From Paenibacillus pabuli (GTDB lineage: Bacteria > Bacillota > Bacilli > Paenibacillales > Paenibacillaceae): a stretch of DNA of 64,000 nucleotides. Made by a program: the position numbers and the translations under genes. This document shows positions 56,192 through 64,000 of this stretch, one piece after another (position 1 is the stretch's first letter; each line of letters begins with the position of its first letter). The DNA is taken from contig NZ_CP073714.1 in NCBI RefSeq assembly GCF_023101145.1, positions 5,580,001 through 5,644,000 on the forward strand. The letters are read 5' to 3'. The notes beneath the pieces were generated by a model. It saw only the letters and a list, made by a program, of their open reading frames with translations. It searched no databases and was not told the origin of the DNA.

Positions 56192-58477
56192 ATGAAGGGA
56201 CTGCTTACAAGCAAATTTGCGCTGAATGGGCTGTTTGTCAAGCTAATGTTGAGCTTCCTCAGTGTCATCCTGATTCTGGCTTCATTTAACCTGTTCTCCC
56301 ATTTGTATTTAAGCAACAAAGTCTATCAAGAGATGGTCAGACAAAATGAACTGGGCCTTGCACAGACGGTCGAAGGGTATGAGAATCATTTTCGACTGAC
56401 CCAGAACATGATTCTGGCTCTCACCCAATCGGATACATGGACCGCCAATCTGGGCATTTTGAGCCACATTAAGGAGAACCGCCGTTACGATATTCCCGCA
56501 GAGGTCAAGTCTGACCTCTCCACTCTCTACGCAAATCCTTTTCTGCACATCGATAACTTCATTCTGTATTTCAAACAAGAAGATTACGTATTGGAGAAGG
56601 ATGGTCTTAGCAGTGCCAGTGATATGTTCGGTAAATATTATTACAGTGAAGAATATTCGCCAGCTTACTGGAAAAAGCAAACGATGAACAATCAGTTTCT
56701 TAAAGTAATGCCCACTGCAGCCTTTACGGAAAATACGGTTCATTCTTCCCGCTCTCTCGGACGACTGATGCCGGTCATGATGAAAGCCATTCCTTATGAG
56801 GAGGTGTACGGCATTGTTATGCTCAATCCACAACGTATGCAGGATACGTATGGCGATGCCGGCAATAATCCGTTCTACATTCTGGACAACGAGGGACGCC
56901 TGTTGTTCAGCACGATGGAGGGAGATATGCAGAATCGGCAGCTTCCTGCAAATGGAAGCAGACATGAACGTATAGGAGATCAATATTACTTCTATGAAAA
57001 AGGTAAGCAGACCGGATTTACCTATGTCCAGGTCACCAAGGCCGCTGTAATCGCCGCGGAAATGCGCGGTATGCAGCTGCTGCTCGCTGTCCTGCTCGGG
57101 GCTGCTGTACTAATTAGCGTGCTTTCCTCTTTATTTTTCAGCATGCGATTAAACCAGCCCCTTCAACGCCTAATTGCCGCTCTGGACCGGAATTCCAACA
57201 GTGGCCCCGACAAGTTGAGCAGTGTTAAGGAATTCGCCATGATCGGCGACCGCCTAAGCTCCATTCTGGAAAATAATCGTTACATTCAAAGCGACCTTGC
57301 GCAGAAAAACTCTCTCGTACGTCAGTACGCTTATATCCATAAAGTGAAGAATATCCCGCTCAGTTCTTATCTTGCGGAACTTGAGGATGACCGGCCATCC
57401 GAGCAGCCCTATGTCTCCATTCTGTTCAAGGTAGGCTTCAAATACCGGCAAGATGAATCCAGACAGCATACCCTGTTATTGTGGAAACTGATTCAGAGCC
57501 TGTTTACCAGCAGCACAAATAACAGCGTCGCACTTCAGCCCGAGCAGGATCAGCTGCTCCTGCTGCTGTTCGATCCGGGTCCGCAAAGTGGTATTCTGCA
57601 GGCGCTCGATACGCTGAAGGAGTTGCTTGCTGTTGAAGAAGCCTTCTATCTAACCATTGCGGTAAGTCCGGTATATCCCGGAGAGATTCCGTTTACCGAT
57701 GCGTACAGCAATCTGTCCATGCTCTTGAAAGAGAGAAGATTGAATGGGGAAACACAGGTTATTGTGGAGCCGCGGGCTTCCTCGTCAAATGCCTTCCATG
57801 TGAAGGTAACCTATGGGGAGGAACTGCACAACCTGCTGCAATCAGGCAATGAAGAGGCCGTATTTGCTTGGCTGGATCGCCAGCTGGAACAACTGCAGCA
57901 CAAAGATGCAGCCGCAGAAGACTTCCGTACATTTGCAGTCGGCGCAGTAGAACAAATTGGCAAAACGGTGATGAAGCTGAATTTGACACACATCGAATCT
58001 GAATTTCTCTCTTCTCCGCCGGGAGAGGCATTTGCTGATTTCTATTCCATGCAGCAGTACAGGGAATGGCTTCAAGCGTTGGTTCAACCCGTACTTGCGG
58101 CAGTACGAAATCAGCTGGAAACGCGTGATCCTGTTATCAGCTTTGTGCTGGACTACCTGGAACATCATTATGGGGAAGATATTAATTTGAATATTGTCGC
58201 TGACAAATTGAATTTAACGTCAGGGTACCTCTCCAGTATTTTCAAGGAAAAGACGAACATCAATTTCAGCGAATATCTGAACAATCTGCGGGTTGAAAGG
58301 GCCAAAGAACTGCTTGTGAATGTGGATCTGCGAATTCAGGACATTGCGACACAGGTCGGCTATCAAAATGTAAACTCGTTTATCCGCATGTTCAAGCGTC
58401 GGTACGGGTTGACCCCGGGAGAATACCGCAAACGCCATGCAGGTGATGAACCGTTCATATCCTCCAGTCATGGCTAG
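56192..58477 (+). CDS. Membrane-bound AraC-family regulator (YesS/YtdP-like)
   Basis: 761 residues from the ATG at 56192 after AAGGGGGAATACCATA. TM helix 1 near 18-36 (LMLSFLSVILILASFNLF), extracellular sensor to about 290, TM helix 2 near 295-318 (LLLAVLLGAAVLISVLSSLFF), a cytoplasmic linker, and a C-terminal AraC domain with two helix-turn-helix units (IVADKLNLTSGYLSSIFKEK and IQDIATQVGYQNVNSFIRMFKRRYG). Members of this type control divergent LplABC-like sugar operons, so the hexosamine operon is the probable target. Binding to the TATGTTA-N2-TAACTT motifs is a guess. Confidence 0.88.
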   Translation: MKGLLTSKFALNGLFVKLMLSFLSVILILASFNLFSHLYLSNKVYQEMVRQNELGLAQTVEGYENHFRLTQNMILALTQSDTWTANLGILSHIKENRRYDIPAEVKSDLSTLYANPFLHIDNFILYFKQEDYVLEKDGLSSASDMFGKYYYSEEYSPAYWKKQTMNNQFLKVMPTAAFTENTVHSSRSLGRLMPVMMKAIPYEEVYGIVMLNPQRMQDTYGDAGNNPFYILDNEGRLLFSTMEGDMQNRQLPANGSRHERIGDQYYFYEKGKQTGFTYVQVTKAAVIAAEMRGMQLLLAVLLGAAVLISVLSSLFFSMRLNQPLQRLIAALDRNSNSGPDKLSSVKEFAMIGDRLSSILENNRYIQSDLAQKNSLVRQYAYIHKVKNIPLSSYLAELEDDRPSEQPYVSILFKVGFKYRQDESRQHTLLLWKLIQSLFTSSTNNSVALQPEQDQLLLLLFDPGPQSGILQALDTLKELLAVEEAFYLTIAVSPVYPGEIPFTDAYSNLSMLLKERRLNGETQVIVEPRASSSNAFHVKVTYGEELHNLLQSGNEEAVFAWLDRQLEQLQHKDAAAEDFRTFAVGAVEQIGKTVMKLNLTHIESEFLSSPPGEAFADFYSMQQYREWLQALVQPVLAAVRNQLETRDPVISFVLDYLEHHYGEDINLNIVADKLNLTSGYLSSIFKEKTNINFSEYLNNLRVERAKELLVNVDLRIQDIATQVGYQNVNSFIRMFKRRYGLTPGEYRKRHAGDEPFISSSHG

Positions 58478-58513
58478 CCAAGCATGAGCAGGCCAAAACT
58501 GAAGATTGTACAT

Positions 58514-58547
58514 ACACAAACGCCCGCTCGGAAGCGGGCATTTGTGT
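58514..58547. terminator. Bidirectional terminator
   Basis: ACACAAACGCCCGC and GCGGGCATTTGTGT around TCGGAA. Confidence 0.85.
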
Positions 58548-58552
58548 ATTGT

Positions 58553-59578
58553 TTACATTAAAATTTTGGACAGGTGTACAAGAGCCATCGAAGGGATTCG
58601 CTGTTCTTCAGGAATATTCTCATAAAGAAGGTGTCCTTTCCCCGCTTCAATCATTAGTTTGCGCATACCGGCAATCCGACCTTTACTATGATCAATAAAA
58701 CGAAAATCCACCTGTCGCAAACTTTGCAATTCAGTCAAACGTTTAAATGCCTCTGCCCCGATCCCCTTATGTATCTCTTTAAATTCCAGCACCTCTAGTT
58801 GAACTGCTGTCCACAGGTTGTCTATCTGCTGTAATGATTTCATAAAATCCAGTTCAAGCTGCTTAAGATGCTTCATGTGCGAGAAATTGCACAGCCGCTC
58901 GATTTTGGGCAGTGACAAGTGCAGAAAGACCAGCTGATGTAATGACCCTAATACATCGATATCGGTCAGATTCTTTACGGACGATAATCTCAGCATGCGG
59001 ATATTCGATTCAGCCAGAACTTCTAGTGAACCGACCAATGTACAATGATCAATAGCCAAATACTCGATAAATGGCAGGTCTACCACAAAATCAAGCTGAT
59101 CAATGTCACAGTTCAGAACAAGGGTACTCAGGCGAATGCAGTCTTCGATGGGTGACAGATCGGCAAATTTCCCGCTAAGTGCGAGGTAATTTAAGTATTT
59201 GAAATTCCGGATGAACTCCAGATTTTGTTTCTTGGGTGAGCGAATGTTCAAAAACTCCATCTTGTGCAGCTCACTCAATTTATTCAAATCCTGTGACTGC
59301 TTGAGATCCAACTGCAAAGCGGTGACATGCTTTAAACCTGCCAGTGTCGCCAGAAATTCTTCCGAATACAGCCCCTTCACATCGTTGTTGGATACATGTA
59401 AAATCAAATCCGGTCGTTTGGCAAAGACATGTTCATCCAGCTTTCGCAGATCACTCATCTCGTCCAGCCCGACAACAACACTAATCATAGCCCTATTCCG
59501 CAGCTGTACGATCGCCTTGTCCATTTTATCCTCGTCCCAGGGAACACCACTCATCGAAGCGGCCCACGGTTCGTTCAT
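58553..59578 (-). CDS. Leucine-rich-repeat-like cytoplasmic protein
   Basis: 341 residues with about nine irregular repeats of 21-24 residues (LKHVTALQLDL, LHKMEFLNI, FKYLNYLALSG, CIRLSTLVLN, LPFIEYLAIDH, LHQLVFLHLSL, MKHLKQLELDF, AVQLEVLEF). No signal peptide or sorting motif. Protein binding is inferred. GGAAGGTGATCACGA precedes the ATG. Confidence 0.65.
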   Translation of the reverse strand: MNEPWAASMSGVPWDEDKMDKAIVQLRNRAMISVVVGLDEMSDLRKLDEHVFAKRPDLILHVSNNDVKGLYSEEFLATLAGLKHVTALQLDLKQSQDLNKLSELHKMEFLNIRSPKKQNLEFIRNFKYLNYLALSGKFADLSPIEDCIRLSTLVLNCDIDQLDFVVDLPFIEYLAIDHCTLVGSLEVLAESNIRMLRLSSVKNLTDIDVLGSLHQLVFLHLSLPKIERLCNFSHMKHLKQLELDFMKSLQQIDNLWTAVQLEVLEFKEIHKGIGAEAFKRLTELQSLRQVDFRFIDHSKGRIAGMRKLMIEAGKGHLLYENIPEEQRIPSMALVHLSKILM

Positions 59579-59727
59579 TCGTGATCACCTTCCTTCCTTT
59601 TCCTAAGGGTACACACCTCGCTTTCCTTTAATTGTAATTGAAGAAAAATAGCTATTCAATTCAATTCGAAATTCCGAAATATAGGTAAGAGCTTTTCGCT
59701 CACTATACTTCGGGGGAGATGACAGCC

Positions 59728-61791
59728 ATGTCACAAACATTCAAAAAACAGCGCATCAGATCATCCAGCATTGCGAATACATTAGCCATCGTGTTGCTGG
59801 TCATTATCGTTGTCGTCTTTGCAGTACTCGGTACGTTTATGTTCGCGAGCACACGAAACATCCTGATCAAACAACAGGAGTCCATACTTCAGACCAAGAC
59901 ACAGGCGATTGTCAATGAATTTGATGCCCTGTTTAAGGAAAAGGGTTCCCTGGTCAAACAACTGTCAACGAATAAACTGTTTCAGCAATACATAGAAACC
60001 ACCGAATCTGCATCAGTGGCAACCACTTCCACATACGCTGCGGAAACCCGGGATACGCTGGCAGCCATAGTAAAAGAGGAGCCCTCCTTTGCTGATGCCT
60101 GGATTGCAGGCATTTCAGGCAAAGGTTTCTGGCTTCAAAATGACGGAGCAGCTTCCGACTCTGATTTTGATATTCAGACCCGTCCATACTTTAATCCGGC
60201 TGTTGCAGCAGACGGTTTGTACTATTCTGACCCTTATATTGACCTCGCTTCAGGCAATCTTCTCATGGGTATTTTTTATCCAATCAAAGATAACAGCAAT
60301 CAACTGATCGGATTTGCCGCGGCTGATATTGCGTTCAAGGATATCCCTGCGATTATGGAAAGCTACAAGCTTGGAAGCACAGGATATTCAATTCTTGCCT
60401 CCAAAACAGGGGATATTCTCTACCATCCCGACCAGGATAAAGTGTTGAAGGAAAAAATTACGGATAACCCCGGTGAGCTCGGAGAGATTGGCAAAAAAAT
60501 GGTTGCTGGTGAGTCTGGAGTTCAATTGATCGATGATCATGGAGAGCGCCGTTATATCGGTTATGCTACCAGCAAGGATACCGGGTGGTCCGTAGGTCTG
60601 ACCATTTCGGAGGATGAAGTGTTGTCAGAATTAAAATCCTTTACCTGGATTACACTCGGTGGTTTTGCGGCTGCTGCCATTTTACTTGTGTTGATCTGTT
60701 ATGTAACCCTTCGATACCTGCTCAGATCCATTCCGAAGCTGCTTGCCAAAATCAAGCTCATTGAAAATGGGGATCTAACTGTATCATTGGATATCCGCTC
60801 CAATAATGAAATCGGGCAGATTTCTCAGGGCATTCATCATATGGTGCAAAAAATTCAGGGTATGCTGCAAATGGTGGGCAGCTCCGCTCAGGTCTTGAAT
60901 CAGTCCTCCAACGATCTGCAATCCATTTCTTCAAGAACAGCGAGTACGATGAATGACACAGCTACAGCCGTCAATGAAATTGCCAACGCAACCAATTATC
61001 AGTCCATAGAGACCGAAAATATTTTACGCAAAACCGGAAACTTGTCTGGACAAATTGATAAAATCGCGAGTGATATCAAGGCCATCGACACAATGGTGCA
61101 CAACTCTGCCGAACAAAGCGGCATGGGCCTCAACGTTGTGGATCAGTTGTCCAGGTGGGCAGCCGAAAATCATCATTCCACACAAGCCATGTCGGCCATC
61201 ATTGAGGATATTGATCTGAGCCGTAATGAAATATCCAGCTTTGTGGACACCGTGAAACAAATTGCTTCACAGACCAACCTACTGGCGCTTAATGCTTCCA
61301 TTGAAGCAGCACGTGCTGGTGAACAAGGCAGAGGTTTTGCTGTCGTTGCCGAGGAGGTTCGCAAGCTTGCTGAACAAACTGCACTGGCGACTGAAGAAAT
61401 TAACAAAAAGGTACGTGTGATTGAAGAGAAAACGAGCATATCTGTGGAGCATACCGCTCGTGGTTTGAACATTGCAGAAGAAAATGCCAAGTCCGTTGAG
61501 AACACCAAGCAGGTATTCTTTAGCATCAACAAGGATTTGGAGCAGTTGAAATTGCGCATGATCCAGATCAGCAGCAACACTGCCGATGTTCATAAACATA
61601 AAGATGAGATTTTGCAGGCACTTGAGATCATTTCTTCCACCACAGAGGAGAACTCCGCCTCAACAGAAGAGGTCAGCGCCAGCACGCAGGAACAATTGGA
61701 TAGCATCGAGCAGGTTGCTGATCTTTCGAAACAACTGAATCAGTTGTCCAACAAGTTACAGGACGAATTAAACCAATTCAAGGTCGAATAA
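59728..61791 (+). CDS. Methyl-accepting chemotaxis protein, dCache type
   Basis: 687 residues from the ATG at 59728 after GGGGGAGATGACAGCC. TM1 about 18-38 ([21 protein letters not shown]), extracellular dCache sensor about 40-300 ([47 protein letters not shown]), TM2 about 310-332, HAMP, and a signalling domain with the conserved tip [20 protein letters not shown]. Ligand unknown, possibly amino acids or carboxylates as for other dCache receptors. Single gene. Confidence 0.92.
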   Translation: MSQTFKKQRIRSSSIANTLAIVLLVIIVVVFAVLGTFMFASTRNILIKQQESILQTKTQAIVNEFDALFKEKGSLVKQLSTNKLFQQYIETTESASVATTSTYAAETRDTLAAIVKEEPSFADAWIAGISGKGFWLQNDGAASDSDFDIQTRPYFNPAVAADGLYYSDPYIDLASGNLLMGIFYPIKDNSNQLIGFAAADIAFKDIPAIMESYKLGSTGYSILASKTGDILYHPDQDKVLKEKITDNPGELGEIGKKMVAGESGVQLIDDHGERRYIGYATSKDTGWSVGLTISEDEVLSELKSFTWITLGGFAAAAILLVLICYVTLRYLLRSIPKLLAKIKLIENGDLTVSLDIRSNNEIGQISQGIHHMVQKIQGMLQMVGSSAQVLNQSSNDLQSISSRTASTMNDTATAVNEIANATNYQSIETENILRKTGNLSGQIDKIASDIKAIDTMVHNSAEQSGMGLNVVDQLSRWAAENHHSTQAMSAIIEDIDLSRNEISSFVDTVKQIASQTNLLALNASIEAARAGEQGRGFAVVAEEVRKLAEQTALATEEINKKVRVIEEKTSISVEHTARGLNIAEENAKSVENTKQVFFSINKDLEQLKLRMIQISSNTADVHKHKDEILQALEIISSTTEENSASTEEVSASTQEQLDSIEQVADLSKQLNQLSNKLQDELNQFKVE

Positions 61792-61885
61792 TACAGGTTA
61801 GCCCTCAGTCCTCTTCTCATTTGCGCTCTGCCCATCTATTATAGATAGATATGCGATGCTTGAAGAGGACTGGAGGACAATCATC

Positions 61886-63073
61886 ATGAAGTTTGCTAAA
61901 CGTATGGAACACTTTAGTGAAGGGATTTTCACTCGTTTGCTGGAAATCAAGCGCAAGCGGCTGGAGAATGGAGAACCGGTCATTGATCTGAGTGTAGGTA
62001 CGCCCAACATTCCACCGGCCCAACATATCATGAATGCTCTATGCGAGGCAGCAGCAGATGCTTCTAACTATACTTATGCCGTGAATGATCAGAGCGAATT
62101 GCTGCAAGCCGTCAGTACGTGGTACAAGCGCCGTTATTCGGTTGAACTGGACCCCAAAACGCAAATATGCTCTTTGCTTGGATCACAGGAAGGACTTGCG
62201 CATATCTCTTTGGCTATTGTTGATGAAGGAGATCTGGTTCTCGTACCTGACCCTTGTTATCCAGTCTTTGCCGACGGGCCTCTACTGGCAGGAGCCGAGC
62301 TGTACTATATGCCACAAAAAGAGGAACACGGATATGTCATTCAACTTCAGGAGATTCCGGAAGATGTTGCGAAGAAAGCGAAGTTCATGCTTGTATCCTA
62401 TCCCAACAATCCCACGACATCCATGGCACCGGAGCAATTTTATCTGGACTTGATTGAATTTGCCAAGAAATATGACATTATTGTTCTTCATGACAATGCG
62501 TACAGCGAGCTGGTGTTTGATGGGAAAGAGTGCGGAAGTTTTCTAGCGTATCCTGGTGCAATCGATGTGGGCATTGAATTCAACTCGTTATCCAAAACCT
62601 ATGGTCTGGCTGGGGCACGAATCGGTTTTTGTGTTGGAAATCCCAACATGGTATCCATGCTTAAGAAGTTAAAATCCAACATGGATTACGGCATGTTTCT
62701 GCCGATTCAAAAGGCAGCCATCGCTGCCATAACCGGAGATCAGAGCGAAGTTGAGCGTGTCAGAGACATTTACGAGGAGCGCAGAGATATCCTGTGTGAA
62801 GGATTCACCGACCTTGGCTGGTCCATTGCCAAGCCTGAAGCGACCATGTTCATCTGGAGCAGGATTCCGGAACACTACGATACCTCTGAACAGTTTGCCA
62901 TGGATCTGGTTACACAAGCTGGAGTAATCGTAACACCTGGGAATGCCTTCGGCCCTTCCGGTGAAGGATATGTGAGACTTGCTTTGGTTCAGGACAAGGA
63001 GACGTTACAGCAAGCGGTAATATCGGTGGATGAAAGCGGCATCCTGAAGACCAACCCCGTTATGCCAAGATAA
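61886..63073 (+). CDS. Class I/II PLP-dependent aminotransferase
   Basis: 395 residues from the ATG at 61886 (CTGGAGGACAATCATC). Fold type I motifs: SVGTPNIPPAQHI, SYPNNPTTS, HDNAYSELVFDG and the PLP lysine in SLSKTYGLAGARIG. TPGNAFGPSGEGYVRLAL holds the carboxylate Arg. It resembles the DapL/aspartate aminotransferase-like group. The amino donor and acceptor cannot be told from sequence. Confidence 0.88.
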   Translation: MKFAKRMEHFSEGIFTRLLEIKRKRLENGEPVIDLSVGTPNIPPAQHIMNALCEAAADASNYTYAVNDQSELLQAVSTWYKRRYSVELDPKTQICSLLGSQEGLAHISLAIVDEGDLVLVPDPCYPVFADGPLLAGAELYYMPQKEEHGYVIQLQEIPEDVAKKAKFMLVSYPNNPTTSMAPEQFYLDLIEFAKKYDIIVLHDNAYSELVFDGKECGSFLAYPGAIDVGIEFNSLSKTYGLAGARIGFCVGNPNMVSMLKKLKSNMDYGMFLPIQKAAIAAITGDQSEVERVRDIYEERRDILCEGFTDLGWSIAKPEATMFIWSRIPEHYDTSEQFAMDLVTQAGVIVTPGNAFGPSGEGYVRLALVQDKETLQQAVISVDESGILKTNPVMPR

Positions 63074-63126
63074 GGATTTCGTGTTACTTATCGAAAATCC
63101 CCAGAGTTCGCAGTGGGCATGAGCTT

Positions 63127-63180
63127 CACGTTTGATAACGTGATCTCTGCACATTGCAGACCAAGGGGGCTTTTTTATTT
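63127..63180 (+). terminator. Structured 3' region of the aminotransferase gene
   Basis: Two adjacent hairpins (CACGTT/AACGTG and TCTGCA/TGCAGA) followed by GGGGGC and TTTTTT. Probably terminates transcription; the arrangement is unusual. Confidence 0.5.
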
Positions 63181-63259
63181 ACATACCCTGTATGAAAATA
63201 AAAAATGCTGCTTCCCTAGTTAGACAGGCAGGAACAGACAAGACAAACAGATCACAAAA

Positions 63260-63280
63260 AGCCTGCTCATGGAGCAGGCT
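63260..63280 (-). terminator. Terminator of the FecCD permease gene
   Basis: AGCCTGCTC-ATG-GAGCAGGCT; on the minus strand it is followed by TTTTTG. Confidence 0.8.
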
Positions 63281-63296
63281 TCCTGAATTCATTTGA

Positions 63297-64000
63297 TTAT
63301 ACTGATTTACGCCAGTTCGAACGATACATCAGATACAGGAAGTACGGTGTTCCAATGATCGCAATGAGTATGCCTGATGGGATCTCTGTTGGCGCCATGA
63401 CCGTTCTGCCGATCGTATCGGCCAGCACCAGCATGACTGCCCCCGCCAATGCGGATAAAAACATCGATCGTCTTAACTTGTGTCCTGTAAGCAGACGAAC
63501 CATATGTGGTGCTATCAGACCGATAAAACCGACAGTCCCTACACATGCAACGGCTCCGGCTGCCAGTAGTACCCCTGTCGTCATAGCCAGCAAACGTGTA
63601 CGGCGTACGCTCAGTCCAAGTCCAGATGCACTATTATCGTCGAATACCAACAGTTCAAATCTGCGAGCCAGCCACCAAGCCACCGGCACCAGAATTAATA
63701 GAAAGATACCGATAGTCTTTACCTGATCCCAGGTACGGGCATAGGTACTTCCGGTCAGCCAGATATATCCACTACTACCGTATACTGCTCCACGTACAAT
63801 CAGAATCTGAATGCCTGCTCCTGCAATGGCAGACATGGCAATCCCCAGCAACACCACCGCAGAAGGATTCAGCCCTTTCTTCCAGGAGAGGGAGAATACA
63901 ACCACTGCAGCGATGGCTGCACCAACAATTGCCGCGATCGGCAGCAAATACACAGGAAGACCCGGGAACAAAATGATGACCATCATTGCTCCAAGCCCTG
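63297..64000 (-). CDS. FecCD-type iron-siderophore ABC permease, 3' part
   Basis: The last 234 residues or so; the frame is open to the window edge. Six helices are visible. The family motif GTVGFIGLIAPHMVRLLTGHKLR forms the cytoplasmic loop that meets the ATPase, and PTEIPSGILIAIIGTPYFLYLMYR is the usual C-terminal end. It should form a heterodimer with a second FecCD permease encoded to the right. Confidence 0.9.
   Translation of the reverse strand, partial: GLGAMMVIILFPGLPVYLLPIAAIVGAAIAAVVVFSLSWKKGLNPSAVVLLGIAMSAIAGAGIQILIVRGAVYGSSGYIWLTGSTYARTWDQVKTIGIFLLILVPVAWWLARRFELLVFDDNSASGLGLSVRRTRLLAMTTGVLLAAGAVACVGTVGFIGLIAPHMVRLLTGHKLRRSMFLSALAGAVMLVLADTIGRTVMAPTEIPSGILIAIIGTPYFLYLMYRSNWRKSV

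Overview
The window looks like a chromosome segment of a spore-forming, sugar-degrading Firmicute, most likely Paenibacillus or a close relative. The reasons are a split sigma-K gene, strong AGGAGG ribosome sites, Paenibacillus-style two-TM AraC regulators, LplB/LplC-type sugar permeases, and large secreted glycanases carrying many discoidin/CBM32 modules.

Bases 1 to about 14,336 are the right-hand part of a prophage inserted inside sigK. The C-terminal half of sigma-K (the spoIIIC equivalent) is abutted at 14,331-14,702, so the element is a counterpart of the Bacillus subtilis skin (sigK-intervening) element. Its early operon runs leftward from about 11.6 kb. It encodes a Cro-like protein, antirepressor, Rad52-type annealing protein, HNH nuclease, PAPS-reductase-like PP-loop protein, MazG-like pyrophosphatase, many tiny proteins, a replication initiator with an iteron-like array, and a DnaC-type helicase loader. 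The lysogeny switch at 11.57-11.74 kb has divergent promoters with GACGC-N5-GCGTC operators in their spacers. Between the switch and the sigK junction lie a CI-like repressor, a second XRE protein, a stand-alone LytTR-like protein, a lipoprotein and a candidate type I toxin-antitoxin pair. The excision recombinase (spoIVCA type) and the sigK N-terminal half are expected to the left, outside the window.

Bases 14.7-34.3 kb are chromosomal: a large secreted discoidin-domain protein; an MFS exporter; ADP-ribosylglycohydrolase; GNAT; two lipoproteins and a polysaccharide deacetylase; an EamA transporter; a tandem-rhodanese sulfurtransferase with a decayed partial copy 2.7 kb downstream; a secreted copper-amine-oxidase-N-like protein; a kinase-fold phosphotransferase; an ankyrin protein; HxlR/DoxX; and an MmyB-type XRE regulator divergent from an SDR.

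Bases 34.6-43 kb hold a 1,656-residue secreted GH81 beta-1,3-glucanase with six discoidin-like modules, a flavodoxin-fold oxidoreductase and HxlR pair around a long operator palindrome, an SDR lacking the catalytic Tyr, and a CPBP protease.

Bases 43.2-58.5 kb form a hexosamine-oligosaccharide locus. The leftward operon is permease, permease, solute-binding lipoprotein, GH18-like secreted protein, nagB, nagA, and a cytoplasmic GH20-GH3 fusion. A divergent membrane AraC regulator follows. The control region between operon and regulator exists twice as about 180-bp direct repeats, and a lipoprotein gene sits between the copies. No ATPase is present, so a shared MsmX/MsmK-type ATPase is expected elsewhere. 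The last part holds an LRR-like protein, a chemoreceptor, a PLP aminotransferase and the 3' end of a FecCD siderophore permease.
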